Assembly: GCA_964428015.1 (NCBI GenBank) | Contig: CAYRWR010000011.1 | Location: 1-64,000, forward strand | Source of the DNA: CAYRWR01 sp964428015 | Lineage (GTDB): Bacteria; Spirochaetota; Brevinematia; Brevinematales; CAYRWR01 | Length of the DNA stretch: 64,000 nucleotides | Direction of reading: 5' to 3' | Part shown: positions 16,632 to 26,107 of the stretch, in pieces | Layout of the letters: each line of letters starts with the position of its first letter | How positions within the stretch are numbered: the stretch's first letter is position 1 | Notes under the pieces: generated by a model | What the model was told of the DNA's origin: nothing | Databases searched by the model: none | The model's input: only the letters and a program-made list of their open reading frames with translations | Translations under genes and position numbers: made by a program

Positions 16632-17204
16632 ATGTATAGAGAAAATGAACTACTCGACACCATTTACGACCGGGATATAAGGTCCGGTGCTTATATCATC
16701 AAGATCAAAGTCAAACACTACTCAGACCTTTTCAATAATCTGGACCCCTACCCGCTCAACCGCAGGGATATTGATGACGACATCCTGAGCTACATTGATG
16801 AATGTTCCGATGATATCCCTGAAAAACACAAGGTACTACTGCAGGTCGTGTATTCTGAAGAGACTCCCCACCCCGATCAGGAAAACCGTGTGCGTACCGG
16901 CCTTAAAGCCTATTTTAACTATCTGATCCTGCAGCTGCGCCGGGACATCCGGGCTACCTGGAAAAAAAGTCTGATGTACCTGGGATTTTTCCTGGTATTC
17001 GTGACCGGATATTTCTATATGAATTCTCTAAAGGCGTCTGAGGGAATCCTGCTGGGTACTCTCAAAGAAGGACTGTCTATAGGGGGTTGGGTATTTTTGT
17101 GGGAGGCATTTGTACAGATCGGCTTTAAGAACAGCGAAACCCGCAAAGAGACACGCAAATACCAGCGACTGAAAGAGGCTTCCATCAACTTCATCTATCA
17201 GTGA
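16632..17204 (+). CDS. membrane protein with cytoplasmic N-domain
   Basis: 190 residues: an acidic N-terminal domain of about 115 residues (DIDDDILSYIDECSDDIPEKHK), two membrane helices (LMYLGFFLVFVTGYFYM and GWVFLWEAFVQIGF) and a basic C-terminus. No family recognised. GGGAGGGGG precedes the ATG. A short GGCC/GGCC hairpin with five T (17265-17280) may terminate it. Confidence 0.65.
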   Translation: MYRENELLDTIYDRDIRSGAYIIKIKVKHYSDLFNNLDPYPLNRRDIDDDILSYIDECSDDIPEKHKVLLQVVYSEETPHPDQENRVRTGLKAYFNYLILQLRRDIRATWKKSLMYLGFFLVFVTGYFYMNSLKASEGILLGTLKEGLSIGGWVFLWEAFVQIGFKNSETRKETRKYQRLKEASINFIYQ

Positions 17205-17395
17205 TATCTATGTCATCTTTTCTTTCTTGAGATTTATTATTTCCGCAGAATATCAGTCAACACCGGCCGGAGGCCTTTTTGAATAACGGCACAGGAGCAG
17301 CCAGGAGAAATCCTGTTAACCTATCAGTTTTTAATTCTGTTGAGCCCTCTTCTGCAGGGCGAGAGCCCCTACCGCCGCCACTGGTCTGACCCGGT

Positions 17396-17430
17396 AAAAA
17401 AAAAGACGCCGCCCTGAGGAAGGGCGGCGT
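17396..17430 (-). terminator. rho-independent terminator of the carB-DUF1508 run
   Basis: Perfect 10-bp stem ACGCCGCCCT/AGGGCGGCGT with a 5-nt loop, followed on the minus strand by nine or more T. About 40 nt past the stop of the DUF1508 gene. Confidence 0.9.
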
Positions 17431-17469
17431 ATCAAAACTTTACCTGGTGTTAAGCGGGTAGTCCGCGTC

Positions 17470-17646
17470 TTATTTTTCTACTACTTCAGCATCAGGGGCA
17501 TTTTTGCGTACGCTTTCGATACCTTTAAGGCAAGCATCCTTACTGGTATACCCTTCACTGTTGGCAATGATCTCGCCGTTTCCAGCTTTGAGACGAAAGC
17601 GGTATTCACCTTTGGCGTCTTTGTACACTTCAAATTTTCCACTCAT
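17470..17646 (-). CDS. DUF1508 (YegP-type) small protein
   Basis: 58-residue protein. It matches the single-repeat DUF1508/UPF0339 pattern: KFEVYKDAKGEYRFRLKAGN, then GEIIANSEGYTSKDAC and a GIESVRKNAP end, a compact beta-beta-alpha unit. Function of the family is not established; often stress-associated. A perfect AGGAGGTG stands 4-5 nt before the ATG, suggesting strong expression. It follows the 52-residue Cys-rich gene by 53 nt and precedes a strong terminator. Confidence 0.85.
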   Translation of the reverse strand: MSGKFEVYKDAKGEYRFRLKAGNGEIIANSEGYTSKDACLKGIESVRKNAPDAEVVEK

Positions 17647-17699
17647 GGGGCACCTCCTGACTTTATTTTAAGTTAACAAACGGGTACGTCAAATAAAAC

Positions 17700-17858
17700 T
17701 CACCGCTTTTTGGTTTTTTTTTCAGCCTGCGGAGGAGGTGGGGTTTCCCATTTTAGCCCCTTTTTAGTCAGTACACAGCCCTTTTCACCCGGCACACAGG
17801 GCTGACGGCGCAGTTGACACTGACCCTGCAGTTCGTGAGGACAGCTCCATCCGCCCAC
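17700..17858 (-). CDS. 52-residue Cys-rich protein, GTG start
   Basis: Small protein starting GGWSCPHELQGQCQ, followed by CVPGEKGCVL and a Pro/Lys-rich tail. Four Cys (6, 14, 21, 28) plus His8 form a C-P-H-x5-C-x6-C-x6-C pattern that suggests a metal or Fe-S site. Similar short 'W-x-C-P-H...C-x-P-G-x-x-G-C' proteins occur in many anaerobes, uncharacterised as far as I know. The GTG is 2 nt after the TAA of the large OmpA gene, and AAGGA inside that gene's 3' end serves as ribosome binding site, so it is translationally coupled. Confidence 0.7.
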   Translation of the reverse strand: MGGWSCPHELQGQCQLRRQPCVPGEKGCVLTKKGLKWETPPPPQAEKKTKKR

Positions 17859-17860
17859 TG

Positions 17861-20518
17861 TTAATCCTTAATCAGAATAAATTCCACACGGCGGTTTTTA
17901 CGGCGCCCGGCTTCGGTGGCATTATCCTCCACGGGGAACTGGTAGCCCAGGCCCACTGTTGTGAGGCGCTTAGAACTCACACCCTTGGATATGAGGTACT
18001 CCATCACTGCTTCAGCCCGTGCTTTGGACAGCTTCAAATTGGCATCTTCAGTCCCCACATTATCAGTATGCCCCGATATTTCCACCTGGTAGGTCTTATA
18101 TTTCTTCAGAATCTGAGCTACGCGGTTGAGGATGAGATAACCCTTGCCCTTGATGGCTGATTTTCCAAATTCAAACTCAATATTGGATATGCGTATCTTC
18201 AGTCCCCGGGGGGTAGCTTCGACCAGGACGTCCACCGCAATAGAGGGCATCTCTTTGTCCTTGATCTGATTGCCTAACTCATCTGAGATGGATAGGCGTA
18301 CCCGGTAATCCTGGGCGCTCTCTACCGGTTCACCCTTGTCAGAACGGCCATCCCACTGAATCACAGGCGCAGGAGTGCCATTGCCCGAGAAGCGTTTAAA
18401 GACTTTGCCATCGGGGTCGATGATTTCCAGACTCCAATCCTTGATCTTTGAACTATCGCTGGTGGCCAGTTTGAGCTCCAGCATATCATTTTCACCATCG
18501 CCGTCCGGTGAGAACAGATCAGGCTGGCTCTGGTATTGCACCTCAGGAGCATGCGTATCCAGGAGGAATTCCACGGGATCACTGACAGGCCGGTTTCCGT
18601 TGGCAAAACGGGCCTGGAGCTGAGCCTGGTATCTGCCGTCAGGGGCCGCGGCGCCGGAGTCATCCTTTCCGTCCCACACCAGACTGTCAGGCAGAGTGGT
18701 ACCTTTTATAGTTCGTACGGCACGGCCCTGGGCATCCTTTATCACCAGATCCCAGTCAGTCAGGCCGTCCTTGTCAGACAATTGGGCTTTGAATACCATG
18801 CTGTCCATGCGTTTATCGGCATTGGGTGAAAAGCCGCTGGCCTGGGGCAGGAGTACGATATACTGCTTTTTGGTATTGAGGATGATGCTGTTAATAGCCA
18901 GTATGGAGCGGTTGCCGGCCAGGTCAGAACCGTATACTATATAGTCATAACTTCCGTCAGGCAGAAGGGTGCCTTTAGCGTCCTTGCCATCCCAGAAGAC
19001 TACCGCGGGGGGCTGATTGGTCAGGTCCCATTTGCGTACTATTTCACCCTGGCTGTTGCGGATCTCGGACCGCCACATATCTCCTGCGCTTAGAGTCTGG
19101 CGGATCTCTACCGAGTCCTGATTGCCGTCGCCATTGGGAGAAAACAGTTTGAAGTCTATGCCCAGCTCTGCGGTGGGAGGAGTGAGGTCCAGCCGGATGG
19201 TTTTAGCCTGGCTTTCACCAGGATTCTTCAGTTCATCCAGAGATTCCAGACGTACAGTATACTCACCATCTCCTAATATCAGGCCTTTGTCGGAGGTACC
19301 ATCCCATTCCAGCTTGTCCGGTACAGCTACAGCTACTTTTTTAGCCCAGAGTCTTTTCCAGAATTCACCCAGGGTCAGGGCTACTTCCCGTTCCTCCTGC
19401 GCATTTACGGTTTTAACCAGGTCTCCCTGGTGGTTATACACTTTTAGTTTCCAGTCTTTGACCAGGCTGGCGTCTTTGATATCCAGATCCATGGACACTC
19501 TGTCCTGGCTGCCGTCATAATTGGGGGAGAAATAGACCAGATCCTGATCTTTGGCATTGCTGAATTTGAGGTCGGTCTGGGGGCCCTTTTTATCAGGCAG
19601 ACCGAAGGCAATCTCCGCGCCCAGGAAATGTACCGCCCCGCCAGTGGTAAAATTGAGAGGATTGTAGGAGTAGAATATCTCCACCGGGGTCTCGCCGAAC
19701 TCCCAGCTGAAGGAAGCACCCAGCGTGAAATTAGCCAGCCCGTTAGTGGTGCCGGTGATCCCTCCGGTACCGTACAGCACTCCGCCCATAAGGTGGAAAT
19801 GATCCGCCAGGGTCAGCTTCAGGCCCAGATCAGCCGCGACCTGGAAGGGGTAGATGAGAAACAGGACATCCAGGTTTCCGCCCATTTTGAGCAGGCCTAT
19901 GTTCAGGATATCTGAGGACAGTCCGGTGGAGGCTTTGATCCCGGGAAGCGGAGTGGTGGTATCCAGAACCGCGTTGAGCCCCAGGCCGCTCAGGGCTATT
20001 CCCCACTTGGTATCGGAAAAGCCCAGTCCCCACTGGTTAGTCAGGACTTTATTCAGACGGAACACAGCGCCCAGGTTGAGTCCTATACCGGTAGCACTCT
20101 GGGCCCCGCTAATCTGATTGATAAAATAGCCGCTGAAACCGAAGGCAAAATTATCCTTGATCATCTTGGAATGCCCTACCTGCAGGCTCATCACACCGCC
20201 GATACCGCCGGCCACATTGATACTCTGAAAGGCGGCGCTGAGATTTCCCACCTGCAGAGGTGCGGTAATACCCAGGTCAAACACGGAATAAGTGGACCCG
20301 ATGCCCAGCTGTCCAAAGGTACGGAAGCGGTGCACAAAAGCAGGGTTAGCTGGATTGATAAAGAAAGATCCGCTGTATTCCAGCCCGGCTATGCCGGAAT
20401 AGCCCATGCCGTTGATATTAGGGCCGGTACCCAGGTACATCCATTGGCTGCCGTTCTGTACCGCCCAGGCACCCAGACCCAGGCACAGAAAAAGAATTAA
20501 AATAAGAACTTTTTTCAT
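17861..20518 (-). CDS. OmpA-family protein with barrel and FlgD-like Ig repeats
   Basis: 885 residues in three parts. After a signal peptide (ending GAWAVQ), residues about 20-310 form an outer-membrane beta-barrel of the PorV/PorQ-like type (INGMGYSGIAG start). About 315-755 are four Ig-like repeats of the FlgD/gliding-motility kind, each opening with FSPNYDGSQD, FSPNGDGNQD, FSPNADKRMD or FSPDGDGEND and closing with a 'WDGxxxxGxxxxDGxY' turn. The last 115 residues are an OmpA domain (IEFEFGKSAI, ISGHTDNVG, GRRKNRRVEFIL). Role: large envelope link between outer membrane and peptidoglycan. In an operon downstream of carB and the Eis-like gene. Confidence 0.85.
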   Translation of the reverse strand: MKKVLILILFLCLGLGAWAVQNGSQWMYLGTGPNINGMGYSGIAGLEYSGSFFINPANPAFVHRFRTFGQLGIGSTYSVFDLGITAPLQVGNLSAAFQSINVAGGIGGVMSLQVGHSKMIKDNFAFGFSGYFINQISGAQSATGIGLNLGAVFRLNKVLTNQWGLGFSDTKWGIALSGLGLNAVLDTTTPLPGIKASTGLSSDILNIGLLKMGGNLDVLFLIYPFQVAADLGLKLTLADHFHLMGGVLYGTGGITGTTNGLANFTLGASFSWEFGETPVEIFYSYNPLNFTTGGAVHFLGAEIAFGLPDKKGPQTDLKFSNAKDQDLVYFSPNYDGSQDRVSMDLDIKDASLVKDWKLKVYNHQGDLVKTVNAQEEREVALTLGEFWKRLWAKKVAVAVPDKLEWDGTSDKGLILGDGEYTVRLESLDELKNPGESQAKTIRLDLTPPTAELGIDFKLFSPNGDGNQDSVEIRQTLSAGDMWRSEIRNSQGEIVRKWDLTNQPPAVVFWDGKDAKGTLLPDGSYDYIVYGSDLAGNRSILAINSIILNTKKQYIVLLPQASGFSPNADKRMDSMVFKAQLSDKDGLTDWDLVIKDAQGRAVRTIKGTTLPDSLVWDGKDDSGAAAPDGRYQAQLQARFANGNRPVSDPVEFLLDTHAPEVQYQSQPDLFSPDGDGENDMLELKLATSDSSKIKDWSLEIIDPDGKVFKRFSGNGTPAPVIQWDGRSDKGEPVESAQDYRVRLSISDELGNQIKDKEMPSIAVDVLVEATPRGLKIRISNIEFEFGKSAIKGKGYLILNRVAQILKKYKTYQVEISGHTDNVGTEDANLKLSKARAEAVMEYLISKGVSSKRLTTVGLGYQFPVEDNATEAGRRKNRRVEFILIKD

Positions 20519-20544
20519 GGTTTTCCCCTTGTATTTATTCTTTA

Positions 20545-21720
20545 TTAAAAATGTTCATTCATCCAGGTCAGGCTGGCCGGGAACAATCTGTCCCAGATCT
20601 CCACCGCTGCGGGAAAGTCAACTGACAGCAGCCCCGCTTGTACCGCCCGGCCCGCGCTCAGCCAGCCCAGAGCCATCTGGCTCAGCACGGCTATATCACA
20701 GGACAGCTGTGCCGGGGCATCGGTCTTGCGAGCGCTGACCTGCCCCTGATCCACTGAAATAGACCAGGTGCCTTTATTCCAGGCGGCCAGACTATCCTCA
20801 ACCGTAATGACGACACTCCCCTCGAGGGCGGCATCCAGCTTCAGAGAGGTGAAAAAGCCGCTTACATCACTGATACGGCCCATCATCGAAGTGTAGATAG
20901 TTCTTTTAATGGCAGGATTGTCAATTTCCAGGGTAAACACATCGTCCAGGGGCAGACTCCACCATTTGACCTGGTCTGCTTCGGAACGGTGGGCGTAAAC
21001 AAAGTGCAGCAGAGCCTGGCGGGCGGGAATGTTAGTATAATGCAATTCATAGATTTCAAAAATTTTGCCGCCGATGTGATAGTGGATATAGCCTTCCATC
21101 TCGCCCTGGGAATTGAAGACCCCGTAGCGCTTCTGTCCCAGTAAAACATCCCACTCCAGCTTGGACAGCCATTCCTTTATACTGCGGTCAAAGACCGCTT
21201 CATATTTCCGGATGTGGGCTTCATAGACCTGGCGCATCCCAGCCACATCATCGGCAGTGAGCGGACGCAGGGAATAGTCGTGGGAGGGAAAAGATTCCAG
21301 CACAGACTGAGAAAATTCCAGAGCCATATTTTCATAGAGCAGACCCCAGCCCATACGCCGGTAATAGGCATAGGAAAAAGGTCCCAGAATGGATATGTAT
21401 TGTTTTTTCTGGCGCATCAGTCCCAGGCTGTGGAACATCAGCTTGCGGACCAGGCTCCGGCCCCGGTATTCCGGCCAGGTACTGACCGAAGAAATACCTC
21501 CGCAATTCATCCAGGTATCCCGGATACGAACCCGGTAAGGTATGACCTGCAGACAGGAGGCCAGCCTGTCATCATAAAACACGGCCAGAGTGTTTTCGGG
21601 CTGGTAAGCCAGTTTAAAGAAAAGCTCAGTCTTATCGGGGCGATTGTCGTGATCAAAGCAGTAACTGTCCAGTGATTTGACCAGCTCTGTCTCATCAGGT
21701 CTGGGACTCCGGATCTCCAT
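20545..21720 (-). CDS. Eis-like GNAT acetyltransferase
   Basis: 391 residues with the three-part Eis ('enhanced intracellular survival') layout. A GNAT domain comes first: GGISSVSTWPEYRGRSLVRK carries the acetyl-CoA loop, then YISILGPFSYAYYRRMGW. A second GNAT-like domain lies in the middle (about 150-285), and a sterol-carrier-like C-terminal domain ends in Phe, whose carboxylate acts as catalytic base in known Eis enzymes. Known members acetylate amines such as aminoglycosides; the natural substrate here is unknown. AGAGGAG precedes the ATG, 27 nt after carB. Confidence 0.8.
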   Translation of the reverse strand: MEIRSPRPDETELVKSLDSYCFDHDNRPDKTELFFKLAYQPENTLAVFYDDRLASCLQVIPYRVRIRDTWMNCGGISSVSTWPEYRGRSLVRKLMFHSLGLMRQKKQYISILGPFSYAYYRRMGWGLLYENMALEFSQSVLESFPSHDYSLRPLTADDVAGMRQVYEAHIRKYEAVFDRSIKEWLSKLEWDVLLGQKRYGVFNSQGEMEGYIHYHIGGKIFEIYELHYTNIPARQALLHFVYAHRSEADQVKWWSLPLDDVFTLEIDNPAIKRTIYTSMMGRISDVSGFFTSLKLDAALEGSVVITVEDSLAAWNKGTWSISVDQGQVSARKTDAPAQLSCDIAVLSQMALGWLSAGRAVQAGLLSVDFPAAVEIWDRLFPASLTWMNEHF

Positions 21721-21747
21721 AGTAACTCCTCTTCCCCCCGGAAGCGA

Positions 21748-24700
21748 TCAGCTTTTAAAATACTCCTGCAGGGAACAGACCTGGATCGGCTCCTGGTGCA
21801 TGGAAGCCAGAGCTTCAGCCATGGCCATGATAGCCTGGCTGGTTGTCACCAGGGGTATCCGGAGCTGGGTTGCCAGTTTACGGATATAAGTATCATCCAT
21901 ATGGGCTTTGGCTCCCGCCGGTGTGTTCAGTATCAGGTGTATATTGCCGTTCTTCATTTCGTCTATCAGGTTGGGACGGCCTTCATTGAGCTTGTAGACC
22001 ATCTCATTAGCCACACCGGCTTCACTCAGGAAGCGGCTGGTACCCTGGGTGGCAATGATTTTATAGCCCAGACCAGCCATCTTGCGCAGGGCATCCAGAC
22101 TGCGTTTTTTATCTACATCGTTGAGTGTGACCAGAATATTTCCGGTTTCAGGCAGCTTCATACCCGCTCCTACCTGAGACTTGAGAAAAGCCCGGCCGAA
22201 ATCGTGGTCGATACCCATCACTTCCCCGGTGGATTTCATCTCAGGAGACAGTACAGTGTCCACTTCCGGAAATTTATTAAAGGGCAGAACTACTTCTTTG
22301 ACACTGATATGCTTAGGCTCACGGTAGCCGGTAATACCCAGATCCCGGAGCTTGACACCCATCATGACCCGGCTGGCGACTTTGGCCCAGGGAATACCGG
22401 TAGCCTTACTCACAAAGGGTACGGTGCGGCTGGCCCGGGGATTGACTTCGATGAAGTAAATCTCGCCGTCCTTGACCGCGTATTGCACATTCATGAGGCC
22501 CCGTACATCCAGACGCTTGCCCATTAGGACAGTCTGGCGTTCTATTTCTTTGACAATCTTAGGATCCAGGGTAAGGGGAGGCAGGATCATAGCCGAGTCA
22601 CCGGAATGGATACCGGCTTGCTCGATATGCTGCATGATACCGGATACTACCACATCCACACCGTCACCTACCGCGTCCACGTCCACTTCCTGCGCGTCTT
22701 CCAGAAATTTGTCTATGAGAATAGGCCCGCCGGACAGGGTGTCGGCTTCTTCCACCATGTAGTTTTCCAGCTCCTGGGCATTGTATACGATGAGCATGGC
22801 GCGTCCCCCCAGCACGTAGGAAGGCCGGGCCAGTACGGGATAGCCGATCTTGTCGGCAATTTCCAGGGCTTTTTCCAGGGTACGCGCGGTAGCCGAGGGA
22901 GGCTGTTTAAAGCCCAGCTCTTCGATCAGAGCATGGAAGCGATCCCGGTCTTCCGCCAGATCGATAGCATCAGGACTGGTCCCCAGGATGTTGACCCCGG
23001 CTTCTTTGAGGGAAAGAGCCAGTTTGAGAGGGGTCTGCCCGCCGAACTGCAGGACTACACCCAGGGGTTTTTCTTTTTCGTAAATATTCATCACATCTTC
23101 AAAAGTCAGGGGTTCAAAATATAATTTGTCGGAAATATCATAGTCGGTGGACACGGTTTCGGGATTGGAATTAACCATGATGGTCTCATAGCCGTCTTCC
23201 CGCAGGGCCATGGAACAATGCACACAGGCATAATCAAACTCGATACCCTGGCCGATACGGTTGGGACCGCTGCCCAGGATCATGACTTTCTTCCTGTCAT
23301 CGGGATTGGACTCGTCTTCATCCTCCCAGGTGGAGTAAAAATAGGGGGTATAGGCCTGGAATTCGGCGGCACAGGTGTCCACCAGCTTGTAGGTGACTTC
23401 TACTCCCAGGGCTTTTCTGTGCTGCATGATCTGGGGGATGGAGGGCTGGCCTTCCAGAAGGAGAGACAGCTGAGCGTCGGAGAATCCGTTCTGCTTCCAG
23501 ACTTTGAGCTCCCAGGCCTGAAGACTGGACAGTTTTCTTCCCCGGATGGTCTTTTCCATATCCACGATCTCTTTCAGATTCTGAAGATACCAGTGGTCTA
23601 TCTGATTGATGGCATAGATTTCGTCAATAGTCATACCCTGTTCCAGGGCATCTTTGAGATAGAGTATGCGTTCAGGGTTAGGGATACGCAGCTTCTCCAC
23701 CAGAGAGGCGCCTTTGAGGGCGGGTCCGTTCTGGAAGCCGTGATAGCCTCTCTCCAGACTGCGCAGGCCCTTCTGCAGGGCTTCTTTAAAGGTACGGCCT
23801 ATGGCCATGGTCTCACCTACACTCTTCATCTGGGTGCCCAGCACCGGAGCGGCTTCTTTAAATTTTTCAAAGGTAAAGCGGGGAATCTTGACCACCACAT
23901 AGTCCAGGGTGGGTTCAAAGGAGGCAGGAGTCTCCCGGGTGATATCGTTGGAGATCTCATCCAGGGTATAGCCCACAGAGAGCTTGGCCGCGAATTTGGC
24001 AATAGGGAAACCGGTAGCTTTGGAGGCCAGGGCCGAGGAGCGCGACACACGGGGGTTCATCTCGATCACTACTACTTCGCCGTCCGCGGGGTTGATGGCA
24101 AACTGGATATTGGAACCGCCGGTATCCACACCGATCTCACGGATGATGGCTATAGAGTAGTCCCGCAGGCGCTGGTATTCCTTATCGGTCAGGGTCTGAG
24201 CGGGAGCCACAGTGATGGAGTCCCCGGTATGGACCCCCATAGGATCAAAGTTCTCGATGGAACAGACGATGACCACATTGTCACGGGTGTCCCGCATGAC
24301 TTCCAGCTCGTATTCTTTCCAGCCCAGCAGGGATTTGTCGATCTGAACTTCGTTTTTAATGGACAGGTCCAGACCCCGCTTGACGATCATTTCGTATTCT
24401 TCAATATTATAGGCTATGCCGCCCCCGGTACCGCCCAGGGTGTAGGCCGGGCGTACGATCAGAGGATAGCCGAATCTTTCTACCGCGCCCAGAGCTTCTT
24501 CATAGGAGTGAACCACCATACTGTCGGGAACCTTGAGCCCGATGCTGGCCATAGCCTGATTGAAAAGCTCACGGTCCTCGCCTTTGAGGATGGCCTCGTA
24601 TTTGGCCCCGATCATCTCCACATTATACTTTTTAAGTACACCGCTCTCATAGAGCTGTACCGCGGTATTGAGGGCAGTCTGTCCTCCCAGAGTAGGCAGC

Positions 24701-24957
24701 AGGGCATCGGGACGCTCTTTCTCGATGATCTTTTCCACGTATTCCGGGGTGATGGGCTCGATATAAGTGTGGTCGGCAATCTCAGGGTCGGTCATGATGG
24801 TAGCCGGATTGGAATTCACCAAAACTACTTCGAAGCCTTCTTCCTTGAGGGCTTTACAGGCCTGAGAGCCCGAATAATCGAATTCGCAGGCCTGACCTAT
24901 GACAATAGGCCCGGCTCCGATGATTAAGATCTTGTGGATATCGGTTCGCTTCGGCAT
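21748..24957 (-). CDS. carB: carbamoyl-phosphate synthase large subunit
   Basis: 1069 residues, the normal length. It makes carbamoyl phosphate from bicarbonate, glutamine-derived ammonia and two ATP, for arginine and pyrimidine synthesis. Two homologous ATP-grasp halves are visible: KILIIGAGPIVIGQACEFDY with GGTGGGIAYN, and VMILGSGPNRIGQGIEFDY with GGRAMLIVYN. The oligomerisation region lies between and an MGS-like allosteric domain is at the C-terminus (about 935-1069). The small subunit carA is not adjacent. GGGGAGAGG precedes the ATG. It heads the leftward run that continues with the Eis-like gene. Confidence 0.97.
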   Translation of the reverse strand: MPKRTDIHKILIIGAGPIVIGQACEFDYSGSQACKALKEEGFEVVLVNSNPATIMTDPEIADHTYIEPITPEYVEKIIEKERPDALLPTLGGQTALNTAVQLYESGVLKKYNVEMIGAKYEAILKGEDRELFNQAMASIGLKVPDSMVVHSYEEALGAVERFGYPLIVRPAYTLGGTGGGIAYNIEEYEMIVKRGLDLSIKNEVQIDKSLLGWKEYELEVMRDTRDNVVIVCSIENFDPMGVHTGDSITVAPAQTLTDKEYQRLRDYSIAIIREIGVDTGGSNIQFAINPADGEVVVIEMNPRVSRSSALASKATGFPIAKFAAKLSVGYTLDEISNDITRETPASFEPTLDYVVVKIPRFTFEKFKEAAPVLGTQMKSVGETMAIGRTFKEALQKGLRSLERGYHGFQNGPALKGASLVEKLRIPNPERILYLKDALEQGMTIDEIYAINQIDHWYLQNLKEIVDMEKTIRGRKLSSLQAWELKVWKQNGFSDAQLSLLLEGQPSIPQIMQHRKALGVEVTYKLVDTCAAEFQAYTPYFYSTWEDEDESNPDDRKKVMILGSGPNRIGQGIEFDYACVHCSMALREDGYETIMVNSNPETVSTDYDISDKLYFEPLTFEDVMNIYEKEKPLGVVLQFGGQTPLKLALSLKEAGVNILGTSPDAIDLAEDRDRFHALIEELGFKQPPSATARTLEKALEIADKIGYPVLARPSYVLGGRAMLIVYNAQELENYMVEEADTLSGGPILIDKFLEDAQEVDVDAVGDGVDVVVSGIMQHIEQAGIHSGDSAMILPPLTLDPKIVKEIERQTVLMGKRLDVRGLMNVQYAVKDGEIYFIEVNPRASRTVPFVSKATGIPWAKVASRVMMGVKLRDLGITGYREPKHISVKEVVLPFNKFPEVDTVLSPEMKSTGEVMGIDHDFGRAFLKSQVGAGMKLPETGNILVTLNDVDKKRSLDALRKMAGLGYKIIATQGTSRFLSEAGVANEMVYKLNEGRPNLIDEMKNGNIHLILNTPAGAKAHMDDTYIRKLATQLRIPLVTTSQAIMAMAEALASMHQEPIQVCSLQEYFKS

Positions 24958-24986
24958 GTCCTCTCCCCTGAGTGGTAAATTATATT

Positions 24987-25015
24987 ATTATAAAGGAAAG
25001 CGGCGTTTTTGTCCA
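24987..25015 (-). promoter_or_regulatory. carB promoter
   Basis: Minus strand: TGGACA (25015-25010), 17 bp, TATAAT (24992-24987), about 30 nt before the carB ATG. Predicted to drive carB, the Eis-like gene, the OmpA gene and the two small genes. Confidence 0.8.
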
Positions 25016-25119
25016 TTGAAGAATGAAGAATAAACTGTAATCAGACTTAGGCTAACGGTTTTTTACTACAAGACCAATCTAACCCAAAAAGCACCAGACT
25101 TTTTAAGGTCGCCCCTGCC

Positions 25120-25719
25120 TTATCTGAACCATTGTGCAACCGGAACTATGATTGGTTTATATACCATGAGGATGAAAACCACCAGCAGGGGAATAACCCC
25201 TCCCAGAGATATCCATAAACGCATACGGAGAAGCCGCATCAGTTCCGCAGGAAGAGAAGCAGCGGCAGGATCTACCTGAGACATGAGGCTCTTGATCTTA
25301 TACTGGGTAGGTATATCACTGATCACCCACACCGCTCCGGAAAACAGAAACAGCAGGAATGACAGAGACAACCAGCCAATCTGCCAAATCTCCCCCATCC
25401 CAAAGGTCAGCATAATTCCCGCTGTAACAGAGAGAATAATCAGGGGAGAAGAAAAATGAGCATCAAGCCAGGAAACGGTCTCATAAGTATGCAGGATGAC
25501 ATTATTCCGTCCTGAAGCCAGGCTTCTGGCCTCCCAAAGAATACCGATAACGGCATTGGCAAAAAACAAAGTGACCGTAATAATATGAACAAAGAAAACA
25601 TGGCTATAGAGAGCGGGTTTCAGCATCATTTCCTGGAGAGCCATGGGGAAAAGCAGAGCCAGTATGATCATAGCCACCATGATAAAAAGTGAAATAAATA
25701 ATACGATTTTAGTTTTCAT
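25120..25719 (-). CDS. DUF2269-like integral membrane protein
   Basis: 199 residues with about five membrane helices (IVLFISLFIMVAMIILALL, HVFFVHIITVTLFFANAVIG, SPLIILSVTAGIMLTFG, LSLSFLLFLFSGAVWV, VIPLLVVFILMVYKPI). Conserved His in the second helix and an 'IPTQYK' motif between helices 4 and 5 agree with the DUF2269 family of predicted membrane proteins, unknown function. AGGAG precedes the ATG. Confidence 0.6.
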   Translation of the reverse strand: MKTKIVLFISLFIMVAMIILALLFPMALQEMMLKPALYSHVFFVHIITVTLFFANAVIGILWEARSLASGRNNVILHTYETVSWLDAHFSSPLIILSVTAGIMLTFGMGEIWQIGWLSLSFLLFLFSGAVWVISDIPTQYKIKSLMSQVDPAAASLPAELMRLLRMRLWISLGGVIPLLVVFILMVYKPIIVPVAQWFR

Positions 25720-26107
25720 TTTTTCTCCTGGCCTGTATGCAGCCCAGTATTCTTCAAAATCATGCCGGCATTAATGTTATCTCAAAATCCGAAATATTTC
25801 TACAAAAAAATCAAAAACAGATAGCCCTGGTTTACATGAAAAAGGGGAGCTAATAAGAAAACAGGTTAACAAGTTATGCCCTATGAAGCCACTAGTACTT
25901 TTATCATCAGTCAATTATTCATCCTTTTCGCTGAAGGTAACTAAAGGCTTTATTTGCCAGATAATGGGAAAAGAACTAGAATATCAGGTGCCTGGGGGAC
26001 CAAAAAGCCGGCACATCTACTTAATTAATTGTTGTTAATTTATTGACACCAGTGAACCGGTGGCAGGTATTTGTACACGAAAATCAGTCCTTATGGAGTT
26101 TAACGTA
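25720..26107. other. intergenic region between divergent membrane-protein genes
   Basis: No gene seen. Contains one half-site-like AGTACTTT (25890) related to the operator described at 28866 and 31041. TTGACA at 26042 is followed by an imperfect CACC...GGTG hairpin and a poor -10 (TATTTG, 19 bp away). It may hold the promoter of the gene at 26108. Confidence 0.35.

Noticed and set aside
23218..24927. 569-codon open frame antisense to carB
   Set aside because: A shadow of the carB codon pattern; Gly/His/Phe-rich composition typical of antisense frames, no ribosome binding site.
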